From the NCBI GenBank assembly GCA_036494675.1, contig DASXOA010000150.1, positions 1 to 14,104 on the forward strand: DNA of 14,104 bases, in the 5' to 3' direction. Every line of letters starts with the position of its first letter. The first letter of the stretch is position 1. The notes under the pieces were generated by a model. The model was not told where the DNA came from and made no database searches. It was given only the letters and a program-made list of their open reading frames with translations. Position numbers and translations under genes: made by a program. This document shows positions 1 through 8,000 of this stretch, in pieces. This DNA is from Rugosimonospora sp036494675 (GTDB taxonomy: Bacteria; Actinomycetota; Actinomycetes; Mycobacteriales; Micromonosporaceae).

Positions 1-19
1 GACGCGAAAACTGGGGCGC

Positions 20-1156
20 ATGAGGGACGAACTGCTGCACTTTCCGGTGAACTACGGCGGGCGCATCGACATCTACTCGGGCGTCGCCCGGCTCAGCGGC
101 AAGATCTGGGCCAGGCAGGTGAGACCCGACGGCGACCGGCCGCGCGCCGCGTTCCTCATCGTCCACCCGACGTCGAACTTCCTGGGCCATTACGCGCTGG
201 AACCGTTGGCCGCACACGGTATCGCGGCCGTCGGGCTGACCACGAGGTACGTCGGCAACGACACGTCGCTGCTGTTCGAGAACTGCGTGCTGGACATCGC
301 CTCCGCCGTGACGTCGCTGCGCGGCCTGGGGTACGAGCGGATCGTCCTGGTCGGCAACTCCGGCGGGGGTGGACTCGCCGCCCTGTACCAGAGCCAGGCC
401 GAACGACCGACCATCACCGCGACGCCGGCAGGCGATCCACCCGACCTCACGAAGGCCTCGCTGCCGCCGGTGGACGGGCTCATCCTGCTCATGGCGCACC
501 CGGGCCGCGCCCAGGTCTACACCGAGTGGCTCGACCCGGCCATCGTCGACGAACGCGACCCGTTCACCCGCGACCCCGCGCTGGACATGTTCGACGCCCG
601 CAACGGCCCCCCGTACGATGCCGAGTTCCTCGCCCGCTACCGGGAGGCGCAGGTACGGCGCAGCGAGAAGATCCGGGCCTGGGTCCTGGACCTGCTCGCC
701 GAACTGACGGCGGACGGGTCGGGGCCGCAGGACCACCCGTTCGTCGTGCACGGCACATGCGCCGACCCGCGGTTCCTGGACCTGTCGATCGAACCCTCCG
801 ACCGCACACCCGGCACCCTGTGGGGTGACGCCCGCACGGCCAACGTCGCGCCGGCCACTCTCGGCCGCTACACCAGCGCCCGCGCGTGGCTGAGCCAGTG
901 GAGCATCCGCGACAGCCAGGGCCACGGCCCGTCGCACCTGCCACACGTCTCGGTACCCGTCCAGGTCGTGTACGGCACCGCCGACAACGCGGCGTTCCCC
1001 AGCCACGCGCACGCGCTCTACGACGCCGTCGCCCACGAGGACAAGGAACTCGTCACGCTCCACGGTGCGAACCACTACTTCATCGGCCAACCCGACCAGG
1101 TCACGAAGGGCGTTTCCGAGATGGTCCGGTGGGCGCGCCAGCACGACCTCGCCTGA
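20..1156 (+). CDS. alpha/beta hydrolase (serine hydrolase fold), substrate unknown
   Basis: A 378-residue protein with the order of an alpha/beta hydrolase. An HPTSNFLGHY segment (49-58) sits where the oxyanion-hole strand is expected. The nucleophile elbow is GNSGG, with Ser114 as likely nucleophile. The candidate acid is Asp322 in YGTADNAAFP and the general base is His352 in HGANHYF. A long insertion (about 125-300) between nucleophile and acid forms an unusually large cap. No signal peptide is seen, so it is probably cytosolic. It is 43 bases upstream of an acyl-CoA synthetase gene on the same strand, so it may hydrolyse an ester or a ring-cleavage product to an acid that is then activated; that role is inference. 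The ATG at 20 has only a weak ribosome site (TGGGG at 12-16). No in-frame stop precedes it in the window, so a start further left cannot be excluded. A carboxylesterase or thioesterase role is equally possible. Confidence 0.85.
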   Translation: MRDELLHFPVNYGGRIDIYSGVARLSGKIWARQVRPDGDRPRAAFLIVHPTSNFLGHYALEPLAAHGIAAVGLTTRYVGNDTSLLFENCVLDIASAVTSLRGLGYERIVLVGNSGGGGLAALYQSQAERPTITATPAGDPPDLTKASLPPVDGLILLMAHPGRAQVYTEWLDPAIVDERDPFTRDPALDMFDARNGPPYDAEFLARYREAQVRRSEKIRAWVLDLLAELTADGSGPQDHPFVVHGTCADPRFLDLSIEPSDRTPGTLWGDARTANVAPATLGRYTSARAWLSQWSIRDSQGHGPSHLPHVSVPVQVVYGTADNAAFPSHAHALYDAVAHEDKELVTLHGANHYFIGQPDQVTKGVSEMVRWARQHDLA

Positions 1157-1184
1157 CCCGGCGCGGCGGATCCGGAACAGTGAG

Positions 1185-1190
1185 AGGAGA
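1185..1190 (+). promoter_or_regulatory. ribosome binding site fixing the GTG start of the acyl-CoA synthetase
   Basis: AGGAGA lies nine bases before the GTG at 1200. The open frame continues upstream to 1065, but that part lies inside the hydrolase gene in another frame and is rich in Arg/Ser without family similarity. The purine-rich box and the start of the recognisable N-terminus (a LRVGDLVARNAERIPG-like segment) therefore support 1200 rather than 1065. Confidence 0.7.
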
Positions 1191-1199
1191 CGCACGGAC

Positions 1200-2780
1200 G
1201 TGACCACGAACCTGCGAGTGGGCGACCTGGTCGCCAGGAACGCGGAGCGGATACCCGGCGCGCCGGCGGTCATCGACGCCACCACCACGGTCACCTGGCG
1301 CCAACTGGACCGTGACGCGAGCCGCCTGGCCTCCGGCCTCCTCGCGGCCGGCGTGTCCCGCGGCGACCGGGTCGCCACCGTCATCCGCAACTCCGCCGCC
1401 GCCGTCGAGATGCTGTTCGCGCTCGCCAAGGCCGGCCTGATCGGGGTACCGATCAACTACGGGCTGACGCTGCCCGAGATCCGGCAACTGCTGTCCGACT
1501 CGGATCCGCAGTGCGTCGTGGTCGACGCGGAGTTCGCCACGGCCGAGTTCGTCGACGCGGTGGCCGCCGCGCTGCCGGCGACGTCGCCGACGATGGTGGT
1601 ACGGGACGGCACCGGCGCGCCGGACGGCTGGTTCGACTACGACGACCTCAAGCTGCGCGGGCGCGACGACTTCGACGGGTCCGGCGTGAGCCCGGACGAC
1701 GTCCGCACGAGCCGGTACACGAGCGGGACGACGGCCGCGCCGAAGGGCTGCATGGGTACCCACCGGCAGATCCTGGCGAGCATCGCGAACTTCTTCCTGC
1801 AGATCCCGGCACCGGACTCGGGGCCGTTCCTGCAACTGCTGCCGCTGTTCTCCGGCGCCGGCATCTGGATGTCGTTCGCGGCCGCGTACCAGGGCGTCGG
1901 CACGGTCGTCCAGCCGACCTTCGACGCCTCGGAGGCACTGCGCTCGATCGAGGAGACCGGTGTCGCGCACACGCTGGGGGTGCCGACCATGGTGAGCCGG
2001 CTGACCGAGGAGTCCGCCGCGGGCGGGTACCGCCTGGACTCGCTGAAACTGTTCGGGTACACCGGTGCGCCGATGCCGCCGAAGGTGATCCGCCGGGCGA
2101 TGGACGTCCTGCCGTGCGAGTTCTACCAGGGTTTCGGCGGCGGCGAGATGGGCGGCCTCGTCTCGTACCTGATGCCGGAGGACCACACCGCGGCGCTCGC
2201 CGAGGCACGGCTGGCCGACCGGCTGCGGTCCGCCGGCCGGCCGGCCCGGTACGCCGAGGTCCGCATCCGGGCGCTCGACGGTACGGTGCTGGGCCGGGGC
2301 GAGGTCGGCGAGATCACCGTCCGGTCGCAGAGCAACTTCTCCGGGTACTGGCACCGGCCGCAGGAGACCGCCCAGACGGTACGCGGCGAGTGGATCTACA
2401 CCGGCGACATGGGCTACTTCGACGAGGCCGGCTTCCTGTACGCCGTGGACCGCGCGAAGGACATGGTGATCACCGGCGGCATGAACGTCTCCTCCGCCGA
2501 GGTCGAGGCCGTGCTGATGGAGCACCCGGACATCGCCGCCACCGCGGTGATCGGGCTGCCCGACGAGGAGTGGGGCGAGGCGGTCACGGCAGTGGTCGTC
2601 CTGCGCACCGGCGCGACGGCCGCCCCGGACGACATCCTGCGGCACGCCCGCGCGCACCTCGCCGGGTACAAGACGCCCAAGGCGGTGAAGTTCGTCGACG
2701 CCCTGCCGCTCAACAGCGCCGGGAAGGTCCTCAAGCGCGCCCTGCGGGAGCGGTTCGCCGGCTCCCCACAGGCGTCATAG
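1200..2780 (+). CDS. AMP-dependent acyl-CoA synthetase/ligase
   Basis: A 526-residue member of the ANL (AMP-binding) superfamily of usual length. It should activate a carboxylic acid with ATP to an acyl-adenylate and then to the CoA thioester in the cytosol. Visible motifs are the phosphate loop YTSGTTAAPKG (173-183), the adenine/ribose motif YTGD (400-403), the hinge region with Arg418 and Lys420-Asp421 followed by GGMNV, and the C-terminal catalytic lysine in NSAGK (Lys509). The A5 motif, normally Y-G-x-T-E, reads GFGGGE (311-316), keeping the Glu but not the Thr. It lies between a hydrolase and an enoyl-CoA hydratase, with 43- and 41-base gaps, so the genes are probably co-transcribed. The acid could be aromatic (cinnamate- or benzoate-like, given the hydroxylase gene) or aliphatic; the sequence does not decide. 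The GTG start is supported by its ribosome site. Confidence 0.92.
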   Translation: MTTNLRVGDLVARNAERIPGAPAVIDATTTVTWRQLDRDASRLASGLLAAGVSRGDRVATVIRNSAAAVEMLFALAKAGLIGVPINYGLTLPEIRQLLSDSDPQCVVVDAEFATAEFVDAVAAALPATSPTMVVRDGTGAPDGWFDYDDLKLRGRDDFDGSGVSPDDVRTSRYTSGTTAAPKGCMGTHRQILASIANFFLQIPAPDSGPFLQLLPLFSGAGIWMSFAAAYQGVGTVVQPTFDASEALRSIEETGVAHTLGVPTMVSRLTEESAAGGYRLDSLKLFGYTGAPMPPKVIRRAMDVLPCEFYQGFGGGEMGGLVSYLMPEDHTAALAEARLADRLRSAGRPARYAEVRIRALDGTVLGRGEVGEITVRSQSNFSGYWHRPQETAQTVRGEWIYTGDMGYFDEAGFLYAVDRAKDMVITGGMNVSSAEVEAVLMEHPDIAATAVIGLPDEEWGEAVTAVVVLRTGATAAPDDILRHARAHLAGYKTPKAVKFVDALPLNSAGKVLKRALRERFAGSPQAS

Positions 2781-2821
2781 ACCGGCACCGCACGGTACCG
2801 AGAACAACCGGAGGAACGACA

Positions 2822-3667
2822 ATGGAGTGGAAACCCGACCGGGCATCGATCCCGGAGGGCTTCGTCATACAGCCCGACGAACTGACGACGCTGGACGTGT
2901 CGATGCCGGCCGAGGGCGTCGGGCGGATCGTCCTGAACCGGCCGGACAAGCTCAACGCCTTCAACTCGGCGATGCTCAAAGAGCTCCGTTCGGTGCTGTG
3001 GCTGATGAACTTCGACCCGGGCGTGCGGGTCATCATCCTGACCGGCGCCGGTCGCGGGTTCAGCTCCGGGCGCGACATCCCCGAACTGCGTACGGAGCGC
3101 GGGATGCCGCTGCCGCAGTACCGGGCCTGGATGCGCGCGAACCAGGAGGCGTTCGACGACATCGAGGCCATCGAGAAGCCGGTCATCGCCGCCATCAACG
3201 GCGTGTGCGCCGGCGGTGGTGTCGAACTGGCGGCGTCCTGCGACTTCCGGATCGCGTCGACCGAGGCGACCTTCCTGCTCCCCGAGATCTTCATCGGCGT
3301 GATGCCGGCCTCGGGCGCGTGCTCCCGCCTGATCCAGCTGATCGGGATCGAGAACGTCAAGGACCTGGTGATGACCGGGCGCACCATCGACACCGAGGAG
3401 GCACGCGGCATGCGCCTGGTCGGCCGGGTCGCCGCCCCGGACCAGCTCGACGACGCGGCGCTGACCCTGGCCCAGCAGCTGACGCGCGGCGCGCCGCAGG
3501 CCGTCGGCATGGCCAAGCACGTCATCAACATGTGCCAGAACGTCGACACGGACACCGGCCGGATGCTGGAACGGCTCGCCCAGTCCTCGCTCGTCGGCAC
3601 CGCCGACTCGACCGAGGGGATCCGCGCCTTCCTCGACAAGCGCCGCCCCGAATTCGGTGGCCGGTGA
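2822..3667 (+). CDS. enoyl-CoA hydratase/isomerase (crotonase) family protein
   Basis: A 281-residue crotonase-fold protein, expected to add water across the 2,3 double bond of an enoyl-CoA. The CoA-binding and first oxyanion-hole segment is GRGFSSGRDI (77-86). The second oxyanion-hole segment, NGVCAGGGVELAASCD (126-141), carries Glu135. Glu155 in LLPEIFIGVMP matches the second catalytic Glu of rat enoyl-CoA hydratase (Glu144 and Glu164 there). Both acids being present supports true hydratase chemistry, although lyase, isomerase or dehalogenase members share the fold. The usual PGAGGTQRL that follows is altered to PASGACSRL. The ATG is preceded by GGAGGA (2810-2815), six bases upstream. It sits between the CoA synthetase and the monooxygenase, whose start lies within about ten bases of this stop, so translation is likely coupled. 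Confidence 0.9.
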   Translation: MEWKPDRASIPEGFVIQPDELTTLDVSMPAEGVGRIVLNRPDKLNAFNSAMLKELRSVLWLMNFDPGVRVIILTGAGRGFSSGRDIPELRTERGMPLPQYRAWMRANQEAFDDIEAIEKPVIAAINGVCAGGGVELAASCDFRIASTEATFLLPEIFIGVMPASGACSRLIQLIGIENVKDLVMTGRTIDTEEARGMRLVGRVAAPDQLDDAALTLAQQLTRGAPQAVGMAKHVINMCQNVDTDTGRMLERLAQSSLVGTADSTEGIRAFLDKRRPEFGGR

Positions 3668-3674
3668 CGGCGGG

Positions 3675-4886
3675 ATGAGCCAGATGAACACCGAACTCAA
3701 CGAGGTCATCGTGGTCGGTGGGGGGCCCACCGGTCTGACCGCGGCCGCCGCCCTCGTCCATCGGGGCGTGCCGGTCACGGTCATGGAGGCGGCGCCCGCG
3801 CTGAGCACCGAGTGGCGGGCGTCGACCTTCCATCCGCCGACGCTGGAGCTCCTCAAGGAGTTGGGCATCGTCGACGAGATGGTCTCCCGGGGGCTGGTCG
3901 CGGACAAGTACCAGATCCGGGACCGGGTGGACGGGATGATCGCCGAGTTCGACCTGTCGGTGCTCGCCGGGGACACCGAGTTCCCGTTCCGACTCCAGCT
4001 GGAGCAGTACAAGTTCGCCGAGATGCTCGCCGAAAGGATGCACAACCATCCACTGTGTACCGTCCACTATGGAGAGCCGGTGGAATCGGTCGAGGACGGC
4101 GGGGACGCGGTGAGCGTGAACGCCAGGCTCGCCGACGGTACCGCGGTCACCCGCCGGGCACGGTACGTCATCGGCGCCGACGGGGCCCGCAGCGCCGTAC
4201 GGAAGTCGTTGGGCGTACCGTTCTCGGGCCACACGTACCCGGTGCGGTTCCTCATTCTCAGTACCACGTCGCCGTTCGAGAAGACGATGCCGGACATCTG
4301 CTACGTCAACTACATCTGGGACCCGGTGGAGCCCATGATGCTGCTGCGGATCCCGGACGTGTGGCGGGTGCTGTTCTCCATCGGGCCCGACGAGCAGGAG
4401 GGCGACCTGCTGGAGCCCGACTCGCTGCGGCGGCGGGTCGCCCAGGTGACACCCGACGGCGGGTTCGACGTGCTGTCGGCCCAGTACTACAGCGTGCACC
4501 AGCGGGTCGCGGACACCTTCCGTTCCGGCCGGGTCCTGCTCATCGGCGACGCCGCCCACGTGAACAGCCCGGTCGGCGGGCTGGGTCTGAACAGCGGGAT
4601 CCACGACGCCTTCGATCTGGCCATCCGGCTGGCCCCGCACCTGGCCGGCGAGGCCGGCCCCGAGGTGCTGGACGAGTACGCGGCCCGGCGCCGGCAGATC
4701 GCGCTGGAATTCGTCCGCCGGGTGACCCACCGCAACACGACGATGATGATCGAACAGCAGGCCGAGGCGCGGGCGAAGAACCGCCGCGACATGCAGGCCA
4801 TCGCGGCGGACCCGGCCCGGCAGCGCGAGTGGCTGCTGGAGTCGAGCATGATCGCCGGCGTCCGGATGGCCGGCATCGGGCGCTGA
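3675..4886 (+). CDS. FAD-dependent monooxygenase, aromatic hydroxylase type
   Basis: A 403-residue class A flavoprotein monooxygenase-like protein (FAD_binding_3 family). It carries the Rossmann dinucleotide motif GGGPTG (15-20), the NAD(P)H/FAD motif GADGARS (168-174) and the second FAD motif, with GDAAH at 291-295 followed by GGLGLNSG. Such enzymes use NAD(P)H and O2 to hydroxylate aromatic or polyketide rings in the cytosol. It lacks the C-terminal thioredoxin-like domain of phenol-hydroxylase-type relatives, so it is closer in size to p-hydroxybenzoate or MhpA-like enzymes. Three in-frame ATGs are possible: 3657 (overlapping the hydratase stop by 11 bases), 3675 and 3684. None has a strong ribosome site; 3675 is chosen because GGCGGG precedes it. 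It is the last gene of the catabolic set and is followed by a strong hairpin. Confidence 0.9.
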   Translation: MSQMNTELNEVIVVGGGPTGLTAAAALVHRGVPVTVMEAAPALSTEWRASTFHPPTLELLKELGIVDEMVSRGLVADKYQIRDRVDGMIAEFDLSVLAGDTEFPFRLQLEQYKFAEMLAERMHNHPLCTVHYGEPVESVEDGGDAVSVNARLADGTAVTRRARYVIGADGARSAVRKSLGVPFSGHTYPVRFLILSTTSPFEKTMPDICYVNYIWDPVEPMMLLRIPDVWRVLFSIGPDEQEGDLLEPDSLRRRVAQVTPDGGFDVLSAQYYSVHQRVADTFRSGRVLLIGDAAHVNSPVGGLGLNSGIHDAFDLAIRLAPHLAGEAGPEVLDEYAARRRQIALEFVRRVTHRNTTMMIEQQAEARAKNRRDMQAIAADPARQREWLLESSMIAGVRMAGIGR

Positions 4887-4896
4887 CCCGCGCAAC

Positions 4897-4947
4897 CGCC
4901 GGCGGCCCGGCCGGGGCGGTCCCCCTGACTCCGGCCGGGCGCCGGCG
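4897..4947 (+). terminator. long G/C hairpin after the catabolic operon
   Basis: The left arm (4897-4913) and right arm (4932-4947) are reverse complements over 16 pairs with one bulged G, around an 18-base loop. It begins 10 bases after the monooxygenase stop. There is no T-run, which is common for actinomycete intrinsic terminators. It separates the catabolic operon from the toxin-like gene and may act as terminator or as 3'-end stabiliser. Confidence 0.65.
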
Positions 4948-5067
4948 CGATCACGTTCGGCCGACCGACCGCTATCCGACAGGAGCGCGATGCGGTCGCG
5001 GGATTGTCGGGTACCCGCGGCGGCGGCAGCATCGGGAGTGTCAGCTCAGGCATCGGTCCGCCAACGC

Positions 5068-5073
5068 GAGGAG
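5068..5073 (+). promoter_or_regulatory. ribosome binding site deciding the GTG start of the DUF4157 protein
   Basis: GAGGAG ends four bases before the GTG at 5078, a rather short spacing. The same frame is open far upstream, but that part overlaps the monooxygenase gene and the hairpin, so the first supported start is 5078. Confidence 0.5.
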
Positions 5074-5077
5074 CCCG

Positions 5078-8000
5078 GTGACGCACGCGCATGGCACCAC
5101 GAGTCGCGAGACGGGCGCGCACCGGGACGGTGAGGCCCGGGGCCGGTCGGCGCCGTCCGTGCGGCGTGCCGCGCCGACCCGCCCCGCGGCGGCCCGCCCG
5201 GCAACCCTCGGCCCGGACCTCGGCGGCGAGGCCACCCGCACCGCGGTCACGAGGGCCGTCACGAGCGCGAGCCGGCCGGTCGCCCCGAGCCACCGCGCGG
5301 ACGTGGAGCGGGCGACCGGGCAGGATCTCGGCGACGTCCGGGTGCACACCGGACCCGAGGTGAGGGTCGCCGCCCGGGCGCTCGGCGCGGCCGCGTTCAC
5401 GGTCGGACGCGACATCGGCGTCGCCACCGGGCCGGATCAGGAGATCCCCCGGGCGCTGCTCGCGCACGAACTCGTCCACGCGGCCCAGCAGGGTGCCGAA
5501 CCCAACGGCGCCACGCCGTGGCAGGCCGAGATCCAGGCCGCGCAGGGCGGCGGGGTGGCCGGGCCGCTCGCCAGCCCCGGCACGCCGTACGTCGCCTGCG
5601 CACCGGAGGACTGGCTGGAGACGACCCCGAACATCCGCGCGTACGGGTACTCCGAACTCGTCGACGAGTTGCGCGGGGTGGACGAGTGGCTCGGCCGCCA
5701 GATCGCCACCACCCCCGAGGTCGACCGCATGCGGGAGGCGAAGGCCGCGCTGGAGGCGGAGCTCGCACGGCGGCAGCGCGCCATCGGCCAGGCCGACCGG
5801 CCGCCGCCGCGCCGGCGGGGCGGCACGCGAGCCGCGCCGGCCGCGCCGGCGGCACCCGCGCAGGCGGCGCCCGAGACCGAGCCGCCGCGGGTGCTGCGGG
5901 AGCGCACCAGCGAGCAGCTGACCGATCCGGCCGAGGTCCGGGCCGAAGTCGACCGCATCACGGCCTGGCTCCAGCGCAGCGACGTGAGCCGCGAGGACCG
6001 GGCGACGCTGCGCCACGAGCTCGCCGCGCTGGCTCCGCAGCTCGGCGCGGACCTGGCCCGGTCCAGCGCGGCCCGGCAGACGGCCCGGCTCACGGCCGCG
6101 TTCCAGCCGACCAACGCCGGCGACCGCGCGCAGGTCATCGACTCGATCAGGGTGGTCGAGTCGATCCGGCCATACTCGGCGCAGCCGGGCATGGCCTACG
6201 TGATCCACCAGGGCGAGATGCTCGTCTTCCCGCAGGAACTCGCCGACCGGGTACGCGGGGAGATCGTCGCCGCGTTGCGCGAGGCGGCCCGCCGGGCGGC
6301 CGACATGAACACCGGCACGGACTTCCGGCTGCAGGAACACCTGCGGCTCAACTACGAACGGCAGCCCCTGGTCGGCTTCGCCGTCAGCGTGGTCAGCGGC
6401 GAGGAGCCCGTCGACGTGCAGCGGCGGGTGCTGGGTCCGCTCGGCGACTCCGCGGTGGCACTCGGCCGGTACCGCGGCGCCGAGCGGCGTGGCTCGCTGT
6501 CGGAGGCCGCGGGGGCCATCTTCACCGCCGTCGAGCAGGCCGACCGCGCGCAGCAACTCGTCCTCGAAGGCATCGACCGCAGCATCGCGGCGGCCGGGCA
6601 GATCGTGCACGGTCTGGAGATAACCCGCAACCTCGCCTTCGCCATCGTGCTGTCGGTCGGGGCGATCCTCGCCGCGCCGGTGGTCGCGGCCGGCGTCGCC
6701 GGGCTCGGCGTGACGGGGCTGGGCGCCACCGGACTGACCGCACTGGGCACGGGCACCGTCGTCGGCGCCGAGGGTTTCGGGCTCGGCTTCCTCAGCGGCG
6801 GGGCCGGCGACCTCGCCGCCGGGGGAAGCGTCCGGCACGCGGCACGGGCCGGGCTCGGTGAGGGTGTCCGGGTCGGTGAGCAGGGCTTCGCGATCGGTCT
6901 CGGCGGAGGAGCGAGCCTCGGTCTCGCGGGCAACCTCGGCGTCGGCGCCGCCGGGCTGAGCCGGGCCGGGACCCTGGCGCGCAGCGCCCTCGCGCAGGGT
7001 GGCGGCAACGCGATCGGCTCGGCGACCGGCGCGTTCCTGGCCGAGCCGCAGGTCGGCGGCCCGAGCCGGGGCGACGCCGCACTGCGGGCCGGTGTCCTCG
7101 GCTTCGGGTTGGGCTCGTTGGGCGGTGTGACCGGCAGCTACGCCACCGGTCTCACGTCGCCGACCGCGAGACTGGCGGTCGGCGCCGGGCTGCCCAGCCT
7201 GGCGGCCGGCGGCGTGACGTACTGGCAGACGGGCGACTGGCAGCAGTCGCTGGTCACCGGCGGCACCGCGTTGACGGTGGGCGCGATCGGCCTGCGGGCG
7301 CCGCAGTCCGGCCAGACCCCGGCCCAGGAGCGGGCGTTCCAGGTCGGGCAGTCGGTGCGCGAGTCGGCCGGGAGCTTCGGGACCAGCGTGGCCCGGACGG
7401 TGCGGCCGTGGGTGGCGGGCGCGATGATCGGGCTGAGTGAGGCGGTACCGGCGACCCGGCTGCCCGTCGGCTCCTCCCCCGTCGTCACCGCGCCGCTGGT
7501 CGGCACCGTACCGGCGACGACGCCACCGGCGGTGACGCTCGCCGCACCGGCTCCGGCTTCCACAACGGCAACGGCGCAGGCCCCCACCCCGGCCCCGGCA
7601 ACGGCAGCCGTCGCCGCTCCGGCGCCTGCCCCCGCTCCGGCTCCCGCTCCGGCACCGGCCGTCACGGCACGGATCTCCGCCGGCGCCCTGGCACCGGGCG
7701 GGCGGACCGTGGTCGACCCGTTCTCCGGTCAGACACTGGGCACGCAGTCCGCGTCGGCGCGCACGGCCCGCTCCCTGATCACCGGCATCCGCGCCGACGA
7801 GGGCGAGGTCGCCGCGTGGCGGCAGGCGCTGGCCCGCGGCGAGATCGGCCTGCAGGCACCCGCCGGCGCCAACGTCCGGGGCCCCGACTTCCTGACCGCC
7901 GTCGTCGACAGCAACGGCGTGGTCTGGCTGATCGTCACCGACGTCAAGACGTCGACGGTGGGCAGCTTCCCGACGCCGGCGACCGCGGTGCCGGCGACCT

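Noticed and set aside
1101..2657. 518-codon open frame on the minus strand opposite the acyl-CoA synthetase
   Set aside because: It is a mirror of the G/C-biased codons of the plus-strand gene. The translation is rich in Arg, Gly, Val and His without a family pattern, while the opposite strand has clear motifs.
2822..3667. Feruloyl/coumaroyl-CoA hydratase-lyase assignment for the crotonase
   Set aside because: A CoA synthetase-hydratase-hydroxylase set suggested it, but the segment GGGVELAASCD with Glu135 is that of ordinary hydratases and no vanillin dehydrogenase-like gene is nearby.
3812..5077. Upstream extension of the DUF4157 protein to 1450 residues
   Set aside because: The extension overlaps the monooxygenase gene in another frame, runs through the hairpin and has shadow-like Arg/Gly/Pro composition; GTG 5078 has a ribosome site.
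4487..6838. 783-codon minus-strand frame across the monooxygenase and the toxin-like gene
   Set aside because: It crosses two genes, a terminator-like hairpin and an intergenic gap, and shows no domain-like sequence.
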